Made by a program: the position numbers and the translations under genes | The notes under the pieces: generated by a model | The model's database searches: none | What the model was told of the DNA's origin: nothing | What the model saw: the letters and a program-made list of their open reading frames with translations, nothing else | Shown here: positions 23,831 through 33,265 of the stretch, in pieces | Position numbering within the stretch: the stretch's first letter is position 1 | Layout: each line of letters opens with the position of its first letter | NCBI GenBank assembly: GCA_022457155.1 | Contig: JAJGOT010000170.1 | Location: forward strand, 482,501-546,500 | DNA: 64,000 nt | From: Cladopsammia gracilis | Lineage: Eukaryota > Cnidaria > Anthozoa > Scleractinia > Dendrophylliidae | Reading direction: 5' to 3'

Positions 23831-24090
23831 TTAGAAAAAACCTACATTAAACTTATCGTGATAAAAGGCCTTCAAATTCTTACGAAAGATTGACAAGGTA
23901 TTTGACTCTCTTATACTAAGAGGTAATTCATTCCACATGCGACAAATCCGAACAAAAAAAAGAATTCTTAAAAACGTCAGTCCCACTAAAAGGGACATCA
24001 AGCGTTAAATGATCAACATTCCTAAGCGGTTTGGTACAAGTGCGAAATGATACATAATCGAAAATGTTTAACTTATATATATTCATAAGA
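23831..24090 (-). pseudogene. LINE reverse transcriptase C-terminus, frameshifted
   Basis: The minus strand encodes a typical LINE tail: a LTLDVPFSGTD-type segment, then RICRMWNELPLSIRES and FRKNLKAFY, stopping at 23831. An 8-T run near 23955 shifts the frame between the two halves, so it is dead. The 3' UTR probably continues to about 23600. Confidence 0.7.
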
Positions 24091-24546
24091 CACTTAAAAA
24101 AGAAAACTAAATCATTAATTTCTCTGCGATACGTCAGAAATAATATTTTAACTTTTTATCCCTCGGACGTACACGCAAAGTTATACCCCTACCGTGAGTT
24201 TTTGCCATGTAGAAATATTTCGGAAATATTTTACATGTAATAGATAGCCCGTGCTCTAAAAGATAGGTAAATATTATGGGTTGTGGCGCTGCTGGGGGTC
24301 CGTGACAGGCCATCTTGGATTTTACCAATATATTTTTTGCTAGAGTTGCAAAATAACATGCAATTAAACATTTTGATGCTTTTCGTAGCATTTGATATGT
24401 TTTTCACCGAAAAACAGATGAAAAACACGCATTTTTATTCAAAAATGGCTTGACCTCATATTTTGTTACCATAACAACCGGTTGTCACCAAAGCGAAATA
24501 CTTTTATTGGCTTATAGTTAATAAAACCCACACTTGCAAACAAAAT

Positions 24547-25320
24547 GGTTTCAAACGATGGGAAACCGTTGTAAAGTTAAATGATCAACAGTGGAACAAC
24601 ATCTACAACTCATTTAGGAAAATATGTCAAGAGAATAGACTAAATGCCGGAGTACCATTTCAAATTTATTCACAGAATTATTATTACTAAAAAGGATCTT
24701 CACAGGTTTGGGATTAAAGCTGATGATAATTGTCTATACTGTGGCGAACAAGATTCGATTGATCACACGTTCCTTGAATGTCCATTCACAAAGTGCTTTG
24801 TTAAAACCTGCATAGGTTGGTTCAGTGATATAAATGACTTACAATTTAATCCAACAACTGAGGAGCTTTTATTTGGAATTTCTTACCCCTCTTAATCCTT
24901 TCTACTTAAAAAACTTAATTACATGTACACTCTTTTATTCATGCGTCGTTACATAGATATAAAAAAAAAAAAAATAAATGAAGAAGCACTATTCCTTCCA
25001 GGTTTCATCAGTAAGATAAAGTTTAAATATCGATTGGAAAAATTTCATAGTTAGTTTTTTTTTCATTAGGTATTACAACTTAACATCAATAAAAAATGGT
25101 CCCTCGTCGCTGCTTTACCCTATGCCATACACATTCATTTTTCCCTTCTTGTGATTTCGTTATATGTTAATGTCATTACTTTACTCATATGTTTCGCTTA
25201 GATAGCAACATGTTCTGTTGTATCTCGTACTTTTACTTTTTTGTGTTAGGTTATATTGTTATTGCTTGTAAATGTATTTATTTGATCAAATTTCAATAAA
25301 ATATGCTATTATAAAAAAAA
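24547..25320 (+). pseudogene. 5'-truncated L1/Tx1-like LINE with zf-RVT domain
   Basis: The frame ending at 24895 has the zinc-binding reverse transcriptase domain pattern: L-x-RFGI, CLYCGEQDSIDHTFLEC, then a Trp-containing helix. Upstream coding sequence is one frame off near 24650. The 3' end reaches AATAAAATATGC and a poly-A at about 25313-25320. It lies about 195 bp left of the Polinton. Confidence 0.75.
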
Positions 25321-25509
25321 CAGACGGTTGTCGCCAAACTTTACCAAAATAGCGACCTTTAGATAGGTCTATGAGTACGAGATTGAGTACGAGTACGAGT
25401 TTTCAAACCAAATTTGTGTGCCTCGTATAATTTCTTATCACACCAATCTTATCCCTAACGTTTATTTATGTGTTAGTAAGCAACAGGAAAGAGTTATAGT
25501 TCAGGGGAT

Positions 25510-25514
25510 ACAAT
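25510..25514. repeat. Probable Polinton target-site duplication, left copy
   Basis: ACAAT directly precedes the left terminus AGTAGTATAGGGG and recurs at 42908-42912 after the right terminus. Polintons usually make 6-bp duplications; here 5 bp match. Confidence 0.6.
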
Positions 25515-25810
25515 AGTAGTATAGGGGCTTGGTGATCCGGGACCACCTCCAAACGCCCGAATAACCGCTTATTTTGGGAACTCCCGAACGCCCGAGTTAC
25601 CGTGCCCCCAAGGCTCATTGCATTCGCCCTGGGGGCACGGCAACTTGGGCGTTCGGGAGTTCCCAAAATAAGCGGTTATTCGGGCGTTTGGAGATGATCT
25701 CGGATACACCAAGCCCCTATACTACTCAGTGCTTGTGAATGCTGGCCCGACACGAGATCGCCAATTGAAGAAACCACACCCCCGCATATACCAACCCCCA
25801 CCCACATGGC
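25515..25810 (+). repeat. Polinton left TIR, itself palindromic
   Basis: It matches the complement of 42618-42907. Its outer 212 bp (25515-25726) form a near-perfect palindrome centred near 25620, so each terminus could fold into a roughly 100-bp hairpin. The inner part holds CATATACCAACCC and runs into the ATG of the YqaJ gene at 25806, so the TIR probably supplies its promoter. Confidence 0.9.
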
Positions 25811-26914
25811 GAACGTGAAAGCTTTCAAGGCCTTCCTTAAATCACGCGAGACTGGTCTGATTCAAAGGAGCGAAGAATGGGTCAAAGCCAGACAAAATAC
25901 AATCGGAGCCTCGGAGATCCCTGCCTTGACATGGTCTTCGCCATTTGAGAGTCAGTCAAGTCTAATTCGCAAAAAAGTAAACCCCATCGACATGAGCAAA
26001 AATGTGGCCTGCGCTTGGGGCACATTGTTTGAGTTTCTAGTCCGTGAATACTTTGAGAAGAAACATTCTGTCAAAGTTTTCGGATATAAGGGCTCTATAA
26101 ATCTTCCAAAGGATCGCCCTCTTTTTGGAAAGGTTTCTTTCAGCCCAGACGGATATTTCTCACACAAAGACGAGACAATTGTCTTGCTAGAGTTTAAGTG
26201 CCCTTACACCAGAAAGATCGCATGCAAAAAAATTCCTAAACAGTATCGTGATCAAATACAAACCGGCCTTGCTCTCAGCGGAGAGAGAGTTAACAAAGGC
26301 TTGTTTGTAGATGCCTATTTCAGAATGTGTTCTTTGAAGCAGCTTGGCCTTAGCCTTGAACATAATTCCTTTCCAAACAAAGGGGTTGTACACAAAACGA
26401 AAAAACCATCAGCACGTGCATGGGGTATTTATCTTCTATCTTCCAAACAAAAATTATTTCCGGATCAGACAAAATTACTTGACCTCGGCGCGACAAAATC
26501 AACAGCTATGTTTGAAAAAATTATGAAAGGAATTTCATCTGGAGATTTCGTGTGTAGCGGTGATTGGTTTTATATGAGCTATGATGAGGATCAGAAACGA
26601 AGCGATTTAGATTTTTTGAAGGAAATAAACAGAATGACATTCAGTGAAGCTTGGACCCCACACTATTATATAAGACAGTTGCCTTCTTTTCATGGAAGCT
26701 TCTTGATATAACAACAATTTGGGAAACAAAACAATTAAATTTCTTAGAAAATATTCACGAATCGATCAACCGGTTTCATGAAAATTTATCAAAACAAAAA
26801 CACCTTGACAAAACCATACCTGGTAAAACTTTTGAAGACAACATCGGCGATGACAGTGCCATGTTGGAAGCCTTTCTGAATGAGAAAGCGGCAACTCTTA
26901 CTCCAGATCTTTGA
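25806..26914 (+). pseudogene. YqaJ-like viral recombinase / alkaline exonuclease
   Basis: The first frame (25806-26711, 301 residues) starts at the ATG at the end of the TIR. It shows the YqaJ/lambda-exonuclease pattern: IGASEIPAL near residue 35, a WGTLFE acid, FSPDGY, LLEFKCPY (E-x-K) and YRDQIQTG. These are the PD-(D/E)XK metal-binding and catalytic residues. Such 5'-3' exonucleases recombine or repair viral genomes by annealing. Near 26680 the frame shifts by one base and the C-terminal helix-rich part continues in another frame to 26914. The nuclease core is intact, but the tail is lost from the first product. Confidence 0.85.
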
Positions 26915-27555
26915 AAGCATTGCTCCATAAATGTTCGTTTTTAATTATCATATTGTTTGACATCTGTTGTCTCATGTAATTCACAAGCGCTCGTTGCGGG
27001 GCTTCAAGCGGTGTTGTAATGTCCATGATTTTGTAGATCACAAACGTATAAGAGATTCTCGGAAGCCGAGCTTCTATATGTTTGAAGATGTGTTTCGTGT
27101 CATTGATTTGGTCTAGAGTCAATTTCACAGGCAGCAATTCGAGCTTCTTTATAAGCCGTTTAAAAGCATACCCAAACGCATAACATCGCGCCGACTGCCT
27201 TTGCCTTGGCCTGTAAAAAATGTTTTGATCCGTATATGCCGGAGCATAATCCTCTAGCACTTCCACACGACCGCATTTTTTGCAATAAAGTTCACAAGAA
27301 TCGATTGATCGCAAAAATGCGCCACCGCAATAATAACAAGACAGAAATCTTCGGTCCCAACGTTCACGCTGCAAGCCGTTATTATATTCTTGTAGAAATT
27401 GTTTACCCATCTCTGCCTGCCCCATATCTTCGTAGATCTGATAAAGTTTGTCCGGCAGGCACAAGCGGTGTATTTCTTTTCTGTAATCGCTGCCGTATAG
27501 CGAACGAAGTATGGCAAATTTGTGTTGTTTGTCAAGTTCATTGAGCCGTGCGGTG
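26898..27555 (-). CDS. VLTF3-like (poxvirus late transcription factor-like) zinc-ribbon protein
   Basis: The frame contains a zinc ribbon (CYYCGG...CELYCKKCG, about 27350-27270) followed by a Tyr/Phe-rich helical region with YAFGYAFKRL and a conserved IPxxV-like segment. That order fits the VLTF3-like family of large DNA viruses and some Polinton-like elements, where it acts in late transcription. The reading frame is open upstream to about 27555 but has no in-frame ATG there (TGA at about 27565), so the start is unclear or mutated. Its 3' end overlaps the 3' end of the YqaJ tail by 17 nt (convergent). Confidence 0.6.
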
Positions 27556-27888
27556 AAGTCAATAGAATTGGTTTTTCAATTGGGTGATCTCGTGATTTCC
27601 GGTATCATTATGTAAAGGCCGTATTTAGAAAAATACAACTTTTCGGCCATATTTGCGCATGCGTAGTTCTTTATGAGTTACCATATGTGAAAGCACGGCA
27701 ATTAGCTCGAATATAAAAGACTTTTCGCACCATATATTATATTAAGTCTGTAATTCGGTATAGCTCAGGGAGGTGTGGTTGGCCCCCACTGAATCCTGCT
27801 TACGGCTAATGCGATGTCAGACTAGGGGTAGTGGGGTTGCTGAGTCAGTTAGTGACCTCCTGGTGAACCAGCCCCGGCCCAACTGATA

Positions 27889-28030
27889 CAGGGGGTGCTC
27901 GAACAGAGATCTCCTAGGAGAACTCGACCTCGCTCCCAGAGGCTAAATGGGAAATGACAACTCCCTTGTCAGGAGTTAAAAGTCCTAGCCTAGGCTAGGC
28001 AAACAGAAACAGCCGCCAGAGCACCCCCTG
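27889..28030. ncRNA. Strongly structured non-coding segment
   Basis: A 12-bp perfect stem (CAGGGGGTGCTC at 27889-27900 with GAGCACCCCCTG at 28019-28030) encloses further hairpins: TCTCCTAGGAGA, AACTCC...GGAGTT and CCTAGCCTAGGCTAGG. The GC-rich sequence upstream from 27755 belongs to the same block. It is unlike the coding DNA around it. It could be a SINE-like insertion or a structured RNA or terminator between the VLTF3-like and 2-TM genes. No family is recognised. Confidence 0.45.
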
Positions 28031-28161
28031 ACTAGGGTTTTGTCCCTTTTCGTTATGTGTCACGCAATGTCACGCGTGACAGTCACGCACAATGTCACGT
28101 CATGTGTCACGCTTTGTCACACAATTGCGTTCTTTTGTTAGATAAAGCGAGAAACCCGAGT

Positions 28162-28838
28162 TTACTCTTTCAAATCCGACTTGGACACGGCAGCAAGACG
28201 ATTGAGTTTTTTTTGAAATTCTTCTTTGACTTCTTTGCGAAGCTCGCCTCTGAGTTTTTCAAGATCTGGAGTTTGAGTTTGCTTGTTTACTTTGGTGGCC
28301 TTTGCTTCACCAGACCGTATTTCGTTCTTAAGTTCATAATAGCTCTCAACTTCAGGGAGGATTATTTTGAACTCTGGACACTGATACTCTTGTCAGTTAG
28401 AGCTTTTGAAACCAGCTCAAAGACAGAGTTTCGTTTTGCAAGGGCGAGTGTGTGTATTTTTTCGTGTTTCCTGATCTTTTTCTCAAGCCGCCTGCTAAAC
28501 AAAGTGATGCCGGCCGCCGAAAAACCTGTCATAGCTGCCACGCCGGCAATAACAGGGCTGGCTATGAGCCCGGCTCCGGTCAGAGCTGTGGCGATTGTGG
28601 CTGTAGACAAGCCTGTAGAAATGAAACCAAAACTTACTGCGGTTCCGTGAACAATGGTTTGTGTTCGCTTGTATTTCTTAGCAACTTGTCTGTAATGATT
28701 AGCCTCCGACTCAAGCTCCTTTTGCAAGTCAGAGATTTTCTTGAGTCTGAAGTCTTCGCCGTTGGATAAGACTGGGTAAATTGATTGAGACTCGCTGTAT
28801 TCAGGGGCTGATGGCAACACGTTAGCCGAGCTCATCAT
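28162..28838 (-). pseudogene. Two-TM protein with helical tail, frameshifted
   Basis: The frame from the ATG at 28838 has a helical charged N-terminus, then two adjacent hydrophobic segments rich in Ala/Gly/Thr (about residues 65-110), then a Lys/Arg-rich helix. It ends early at 28362. The next 200 nt in another frame continue a charged helical tail to a stop at 28162, so a small indel near 28365 broke a protein of about 225 residues. The function is unknown; the two-helix membrane hairpin resembles small membrane proteins common in Polintons. A TATATATA motif lies 10 nt upstream of the ATG. Confidence 0.65.
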
Positions 28839-28855
28839 TTGTATATATATATTTT

Positions 28856-29521
28856 TTAATTGATCTCAAGTTCAAATTCAAGCGGCATGTTATTGAAGTC
28901 AAAAAGGTCATTGTTCTCATCCCTCACAGACAGTGTTATGCTGTTTACATAATCACCAGACGAGACGTCACGCAAGATGTTCTGCTGTGTCGTTTCATAG
29001 AAAACTCTCTCATAGGCCTTTCCACGAAGAGCAAATTTAGCCAAAACTGTAGAAGGCTTACCATTGAGTAGGTTTTGTTCTTTATCGACCAGATCACAGT
29101 GGATAAAGTAAGTGCTTGGTGATGTTAATCCTTTGACGAATGTTATAAAGAGCAATTTAGGACTTATACCAAGCAATTCAGACAGATCGCGGTCAAGCTT
29201 CACCCCCGCAGAATAATGTTTGGCAATTGTCATCTGGCCAAATGGAGCATTTGTTTCGGTTTTTAATTTAAAGTTACCTTCGAAGGCTTCTTCAAATTCT
29301 TTTGCCAATCTATCAATAGTGTAATGCCCTTCAAGTATTCTTCTGGTAGTCTTGTGCTCATTAGGGTTAGTAGTTAATGTAATCTCACCTCTTTGTTTTA
29401 GATTAAACCACGAATTATAAATCGTGGTGGATAAGAGTCGTATGTAACTCGGTTTCTGAAGCGGGTGATCGAAATAGATGGTTTGAGGGTTCGAAGGCGC
29501 GACGATTGTTAGCACAACCAT
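28856..29521 (-). CDS. Penton-like minor capsid protein, copy 1 (putative)
   Basis: An intact frame of 221 residues. The pattern is a beta-rich body with GHYTIDRLAKEF, LGISPKLLF, TYFIHCDLVDKEQNLLNG, SGDYVNSITLSVRDEN and a final FELEIN. This layout resembles the single-jelly-roll penton/minor capsid proteins of Polintons and adintoviruses, but I assign it by pattern only. The start is fixed by a TATATA motif just upstream (29522-29535). The neighbouring gene at 29536-30220 is a paralogue, so a duplication occurred within the element. Confidence 0.5.
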   Translation of the reverse strand: MVVLTIVAPSNPQTIYFDHPLQKPSYIRLLSTTIYNSWFNLKQRGEITLTTNPNEHKTTRRILEGHYTIDRLAKEFEEAFEGNFKLKTETNAPFGQMTIAKHYSAGVKLDRDLSELLGISPKLLFITFVKGLTSPSTYFIHCDLVDKEQNLLNGKPSTVLAKFALRGKAYERVFYETTQQNILRDVSSGDYVNSITLSVRDENNDLFDFNNMPLEFELEIN

Positions 29522-29535
29522 TGTGTATATATAGT

Positions 29536-30220
29536 TTATATTATTTCTATTTCAAAAAATAAAGGTAAGCCATTAAAATCAAAAAGCTCTCCGTGTTCGC
29601 CCTTGACTGAAATTGTTAAACTGTTTACAAATTCACCAGACGATGTTTTAAGATATGCAGCATGTTCTCTGTTCTCAGCGTACGCAAACCTATTGAAGCT
29701 GGACCAATATCCGTCTATAATTTCCGCCATCCCCAAAACATCTGAAGGCTTTCCATTGAGTAAGGTTTGTTCTTTATCGATAAGATCACAGTGAACGTAA
29801 TACATCGCCGGTGATGTAAGTTTTTTAATGTATGTATCTCTCTGTAATTTAGTACTTATACCTAACAATTTAGCCAAATTAGGACTAAGTTCTACATCAT
29901 TAGGAAAATGTTTTTTCACATGCATTCTCGCAAAGGGTTCATCGGCTACGATATGTACCTTTACTGGTTGACCCTTAAATAACTCCGTTACCCAATTCTT
30001 CAGAGTGTCTGCAGTGTAATGTCCTTCGGGTATTTTCAAGACAGTTCCTTTTTTTATTTTCGCCAGTTGTATACCATGTTATTGTTGCGTCTTCTTTCAA
30101 ATTATACCACGAATTATAAAGCCAGAAAGCGATAAGGCGGATGAAACTCGGTTTCGGAAGCCGCCGATCGAAGTAGATTGTGTGAGGGTTCGAAGGTGCG
30201 ACGATTCTTAGCATAACCAT
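29536..30220 (-). pseudogene. Penton-like minor capsid protein, copy 2, frameshifted
   Basis: The ATG at 30220 lies beside a (TA)n tract. The N-terminal part (RIVAPSNPHTIYFD...) matches copy 1, as does the larger downstream part (GHYTADTL, LGISTKL, YYVHCDLIDKEQTLLNG, SGEFVNSLTISV). A 7-base A/T run near 30047-30053 puts the two parts in different frames. Same family and same uncertainty as copy 1. It is head to head with the gene starting at 30258 across a 37-bp (TA)n promoter. Confidence 0.6.
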
Positions 30221-30223
30221 GAT

Positions 30224-30255
<32 letters not shown>

Positions 30256-30257
30256 CC
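30221..30257. promoter_or_regulatory. Bidirectional (TA)n promoter
   Basis: A 37-bp spacer of TATATA separates two divergent start codons (30220 minus and 30258 plus). It is an expanded version of the TATATA motif seen before other genes of the element. Confidence 0.6.
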
Positions 30258-31748
30258 ATGTTTGGCAGACGTGGTTCAAATCTCGGTCTAGACATTGGCG
30301 GCCACGATTACGGACCTCCGCCCCCGTTTTTTCCTCGTCCCCAAAATCCCCTCTATCAACATCCTAGAACAACACAACCCGCAGTAAATCCGCAACTGGC
30401 TTGGATGAGTTCTCCGGAGGCTGCAAAACTCTCTACAGCTGCCAAGGCTAAGGCAATCTCAGACTTCAAAAGGCGTTTCCCGCACGCTGATATGTCAAGA
30501 TTTACAACAGAAGTTTCTTTCGACGAAAAGCACAAAGCCTCAGCAGTAGTTCTTTTCCCAGAGGGGCAAGGCTCCTGGGCTATGCCCTCAGACATACCGC
30601 ACAAGAATTGGACACAAGCCCTGAAAGACGCCCTTGGCTTAGAGTATATTGGCGGTTTCCCCTATCAGTTGACGTTAAACCGAAACACACAAAAACCAAC
30701 CCCTGCTGTTGAATTCTCCACCTCAATCGATAAAGACATGATGATTGGCTCTGTCTTGAACGATGAAGCGCAAAAGATCTATGTCACGCCAACTGATTAT
30801 CAGAAAGACAACAAGTTCAACATCGATGCATACAAGAGGATTTGTCAAGAGTTCGGTGTCGACCCCAATTCTGACTTCCGTTTCACATACGGCAAAAACC
30901 ACGGTCTTGGCAATGTGTACATTTGGGTCGCATATGATGGGCCCAGTTCTACTGATTACAACTATCCTGATCCCGATCTAGCCCTGTTTGATGACGAGCG
31001 CGTCACAGACAGAAAAGACCCAAACTATCGCGCAAACGGCATATACTTCGTTCGTAACGACCAAGGCGCGGTTAGTCAGTTTGAACACTTTGTGCCGAAT
31101 TATGCACAAGGGCTAACACAGCCAGGGCTCGCGCGTATGAACCAATCAATCGAGGCCTTTGTGTACTGCATTCTGGGTGCACAAGCCAAAACCCGCAGCA
31201 GCATCATTGGAAGAGGAGGCCGGGCGTTCGAAACGCAGAGAGTATTCCTCACCCATCTAGAGGAGGCCATAATACTGAACGACATCGCAACAAGCGTACA
31301 GCGATATCAGCTTGCCATCCAAGCAACGAAAGTGCGCTTAGACTTTGCGACAGCGCCCGGAAGCTGGCTCATGCCATCACGCATGATTATCAACACAGAG
31401 AGCGTGGTGGGGTACAACAACAATCTCAAGGAGGCAACGCAAGGTATGAAGCTGGGTGTGAACAACGATGTTAACCTGGGCACAAAAAAAGCCTCCCTTC
31501 GCCCCATGGATGGGGGACCAACAAAAATAAATCCACCAAACAGTCATCCATCAAACCCGATACATAAACAGGCCACAGAGGCACAGGGCATCGCAAAGAC
31601 CACACCACATCCCACACCACAACCCACTCCACAGCCCAAACCACAACCAGCCCCAACAACACCACAGCCCGACTCACATCACGTAAACAAGGCACTCATT
31701 GGTGCGGGTGCGATTGCTTTAGCAGGCGTTATCGTTTGGTTTAGATAA
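30258..31748 (+). CDS. Tail-anchored Polinton protein, unknown function
   Basis: An intact 496-residue frame starting at the ATG after the TA tract (ATACCATG). The body is a mixed alpha/beta region of about 400 residues with no motif I can name. A Pro/Thr/Gln-rich linker follows (about 31600-31670), then a C-terminal hydrophobic helix (ALIGAGAIALAGVIVWF) ending in Arg. A C-terminal membrane anchor with a flexible stalk suggests a virion membrane or surface protein, or one that docks on membranes. It is the largest intact gene in the element and lies between the penton-like pair and the coiled-coil gene. Confidence 0.7.
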   Translation: MFGRRGSNLGLDIGGHDYGPPPPFFPRPQNPLYQHPRTTQPAVNPQLAWMSSPEAAKLSTAAKAKAISDFKRRFPHADMSRFTTEVSFDEKHKASAVVLFPEGQGSWAMPSDIPHKNWTQALKDALGLEYIGGFPYQLTLNRNTQKPTPAVEFSTSIDKDMMIGSVLNDEAQKIYVTPTDYQKDNKFNIDAYKRICQEFGVDPNSDFRFTYGKNHGLGNVYIWVAYDGPSSTDYNYPDPDLALFDDERVTDRKDPNYRANGIYFVRNDQGAVSQFEHFVPNYAQGLTQPGLARMNQSIEAFVYCILGAQAKTRSSIIGRGGRAFETQRVFLTHLEEAIILNDIATSVQRYQLAIQATKVRLDFATAPGSWLMPSRMIINTESVVGYNNNLKEATQGMKLGVNNDVNLGTKKASLRPMDGGPTKINPPNSHPSNPIHKQATEAQGIAKTTPHPTPQPTPQPKPQPAPTTPQPDSHHVNKALIGAGAIALAGVIVWFR

Positions 31749-31752
31749 GTGT

Positions 31753-33223
31753 TCAAGACTTCGCACGCTTGGTGACCCTTTCAACAAGGAAGGCCACCAC
31801 GGCAAGGATGAGCAGCCAGGCGTGTTCACCCAGAAAGGAGATGACCGACCCAGCAGCTTTGAAGATGAAGCTCACAATTGACCCAAGCAAGCCAGGCAGG
31901 GCTTTGGCTGCCTTTTTGCCAAGCTCTTTAAGTCCATTTCCAATAGCCTTGTTGGCCTTTGCAAGGCTGTTCAAGGTGGCGAGTACCACAGCGCTGATGG
32001 TGATGCCAGCTGCCAGAACAATCGCTTGCAGGGTCCATCCGTATTTCTTGAAGATTTCTCTAACCCGCTCTCTCAAAGACATGCCCCTTTCACGCACCTC
32101 AATTTCTGTGTTGACCCTTGCTAGCTCTTCTTCACGTTCAGCAACCCGGGCTTCCGCGGCTTCTCTTTCAGAGGGAGAAGTGTTCTCATCCTCTATGACG
32201 CGCTTGTCTTCAGCGTTCTGCCGTTCAAGCTCTTCTTTGTTCTGTTTCAGTTCGTCCAGTGGTTTCACAGCGTCCTGTTTTCCTCTAAGCTCCTCTCGGC
32301 GTCTGTCTAATCCCCTACTGTCAAGTTTTAGTTTGTCGATTTGCTTTTTTAGTTTGTCTGCGTGTTGGGCAGTTTTTTGCGCATTGTCCAGTTGTTTTCG
32401 TTTAGCTTGATGCTCAGCTTCAACAGCTCTTTTCATTTTTTAGTCTTTGTATTTCCTCCGTATTCAGTGGCCCATGTGCATCTTCCTTCTCTTGAATCTG
32501 GTCATTAACATCTTTGATTCTATTTCTGAGGGCATCCGTGTCGCGGCGAAGTTTTTGTGCATCCGCACCCCTTTGTTCCATTTGTTGTAGTTCATTTTGT
32601 TTTGCTTCCAGTTCTTTTTGAGTTGCTTCAAATGCAGCATTTGTCTCATTGAACTCTTCAGTCAAAGACTTTCCGAGAGCAGCTTTGATCTCTTTGGGAA
32701 GAGAAGCGTTGAGAGTCTTTTCGGAAGCCCCACGGCTTCTTGTGTAAAGAGGATACCATTTGTCTCTAGTTTGATATTTCACCTCGATGATGGCCCCAGC
32801 TGATTTTGGTTTCGTCTCATACCGAAAATTAAGTTGATTTCTGTCTACGCTGGTAAACTCGTTCTTAACCTCGTCAAAGGCCATATCATCCATTGTTAAC
32901 AATCGCCGGTCTTGAGTAGCCCCTGTAATGAAAGAGGTTTCTTCAGTGTGGGAGCCTTGTTGTTCTGGGGGCAACCTTGTTCTTGGGATCATAGGCACTT
33001 GTTCACCAGATGGTGTGGAAGCAGCCCCTGGTTCAAAGGGGTTCGTGGTGTCACCTGGTTTAAAGGGTTGCGTGGTGTCGGTGTCTTTTAAGGACTGTAC
33101 CCACTGATTGAATTCTTCTTCTGTCATCTGTTTATCCCATGTGTTGTCACCGCCATCCCCTGTGTCTGGGATGAGAGGGTCTGTGTCAGTTGCCTCGTCA
33201 GGTATATATCCGCCTTCTGCCAT
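31753..33223 (-). pseudogene. Long coiled-coil protein with C-terminal TM segments
   Basis: Starting at the ATG at 33223, the protein has an acidic Pro-rich N-terminus, a compact region (about residues 100-170) and then a long heptad-like coiled coil rich in Glu/Lys/Gln. The frame runs out at 32420. A second frame (32436-31753) overlaps it by 17 nt at an A6 run, continues the coiled coil and ends in two or three hydrophobic segments. Most likely one gene of about 490 residues is split by a homopolymer indel; programmed frameshifting or two overlapping genes are alternatives. A role in virion assembly or membrane attachment is only inferred. It diverges from the MCP gene across 42 bp. Confidence 0.65.
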
Positions 33224-33265
33224 GATGATATATAAATATAAGTTTAAAAAACACAAATATATACC
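33224..33265. promoter_or_regulatory. Bidirectional promoter with TATATA motifs
   Basis: The 42-bp gap between divergent starts carries GATATATAAATATA toward the coiled-coil gene and ACAAATATATACC directly before the MCP ATG. Confidence 0.55.

Noticed and set aside
28057..28650. 197-aa plus-strand frame
   Set aside because: Opposes the 2-TM gene and starts in the TGTCACG cluster; no domain.
31769..32410. 213-aa Ser-rich plus-strand frame
   Set aside because: Shadow of the coiled-coil gene on the minus strand, which has heptads, TM segments and the promoter motif.
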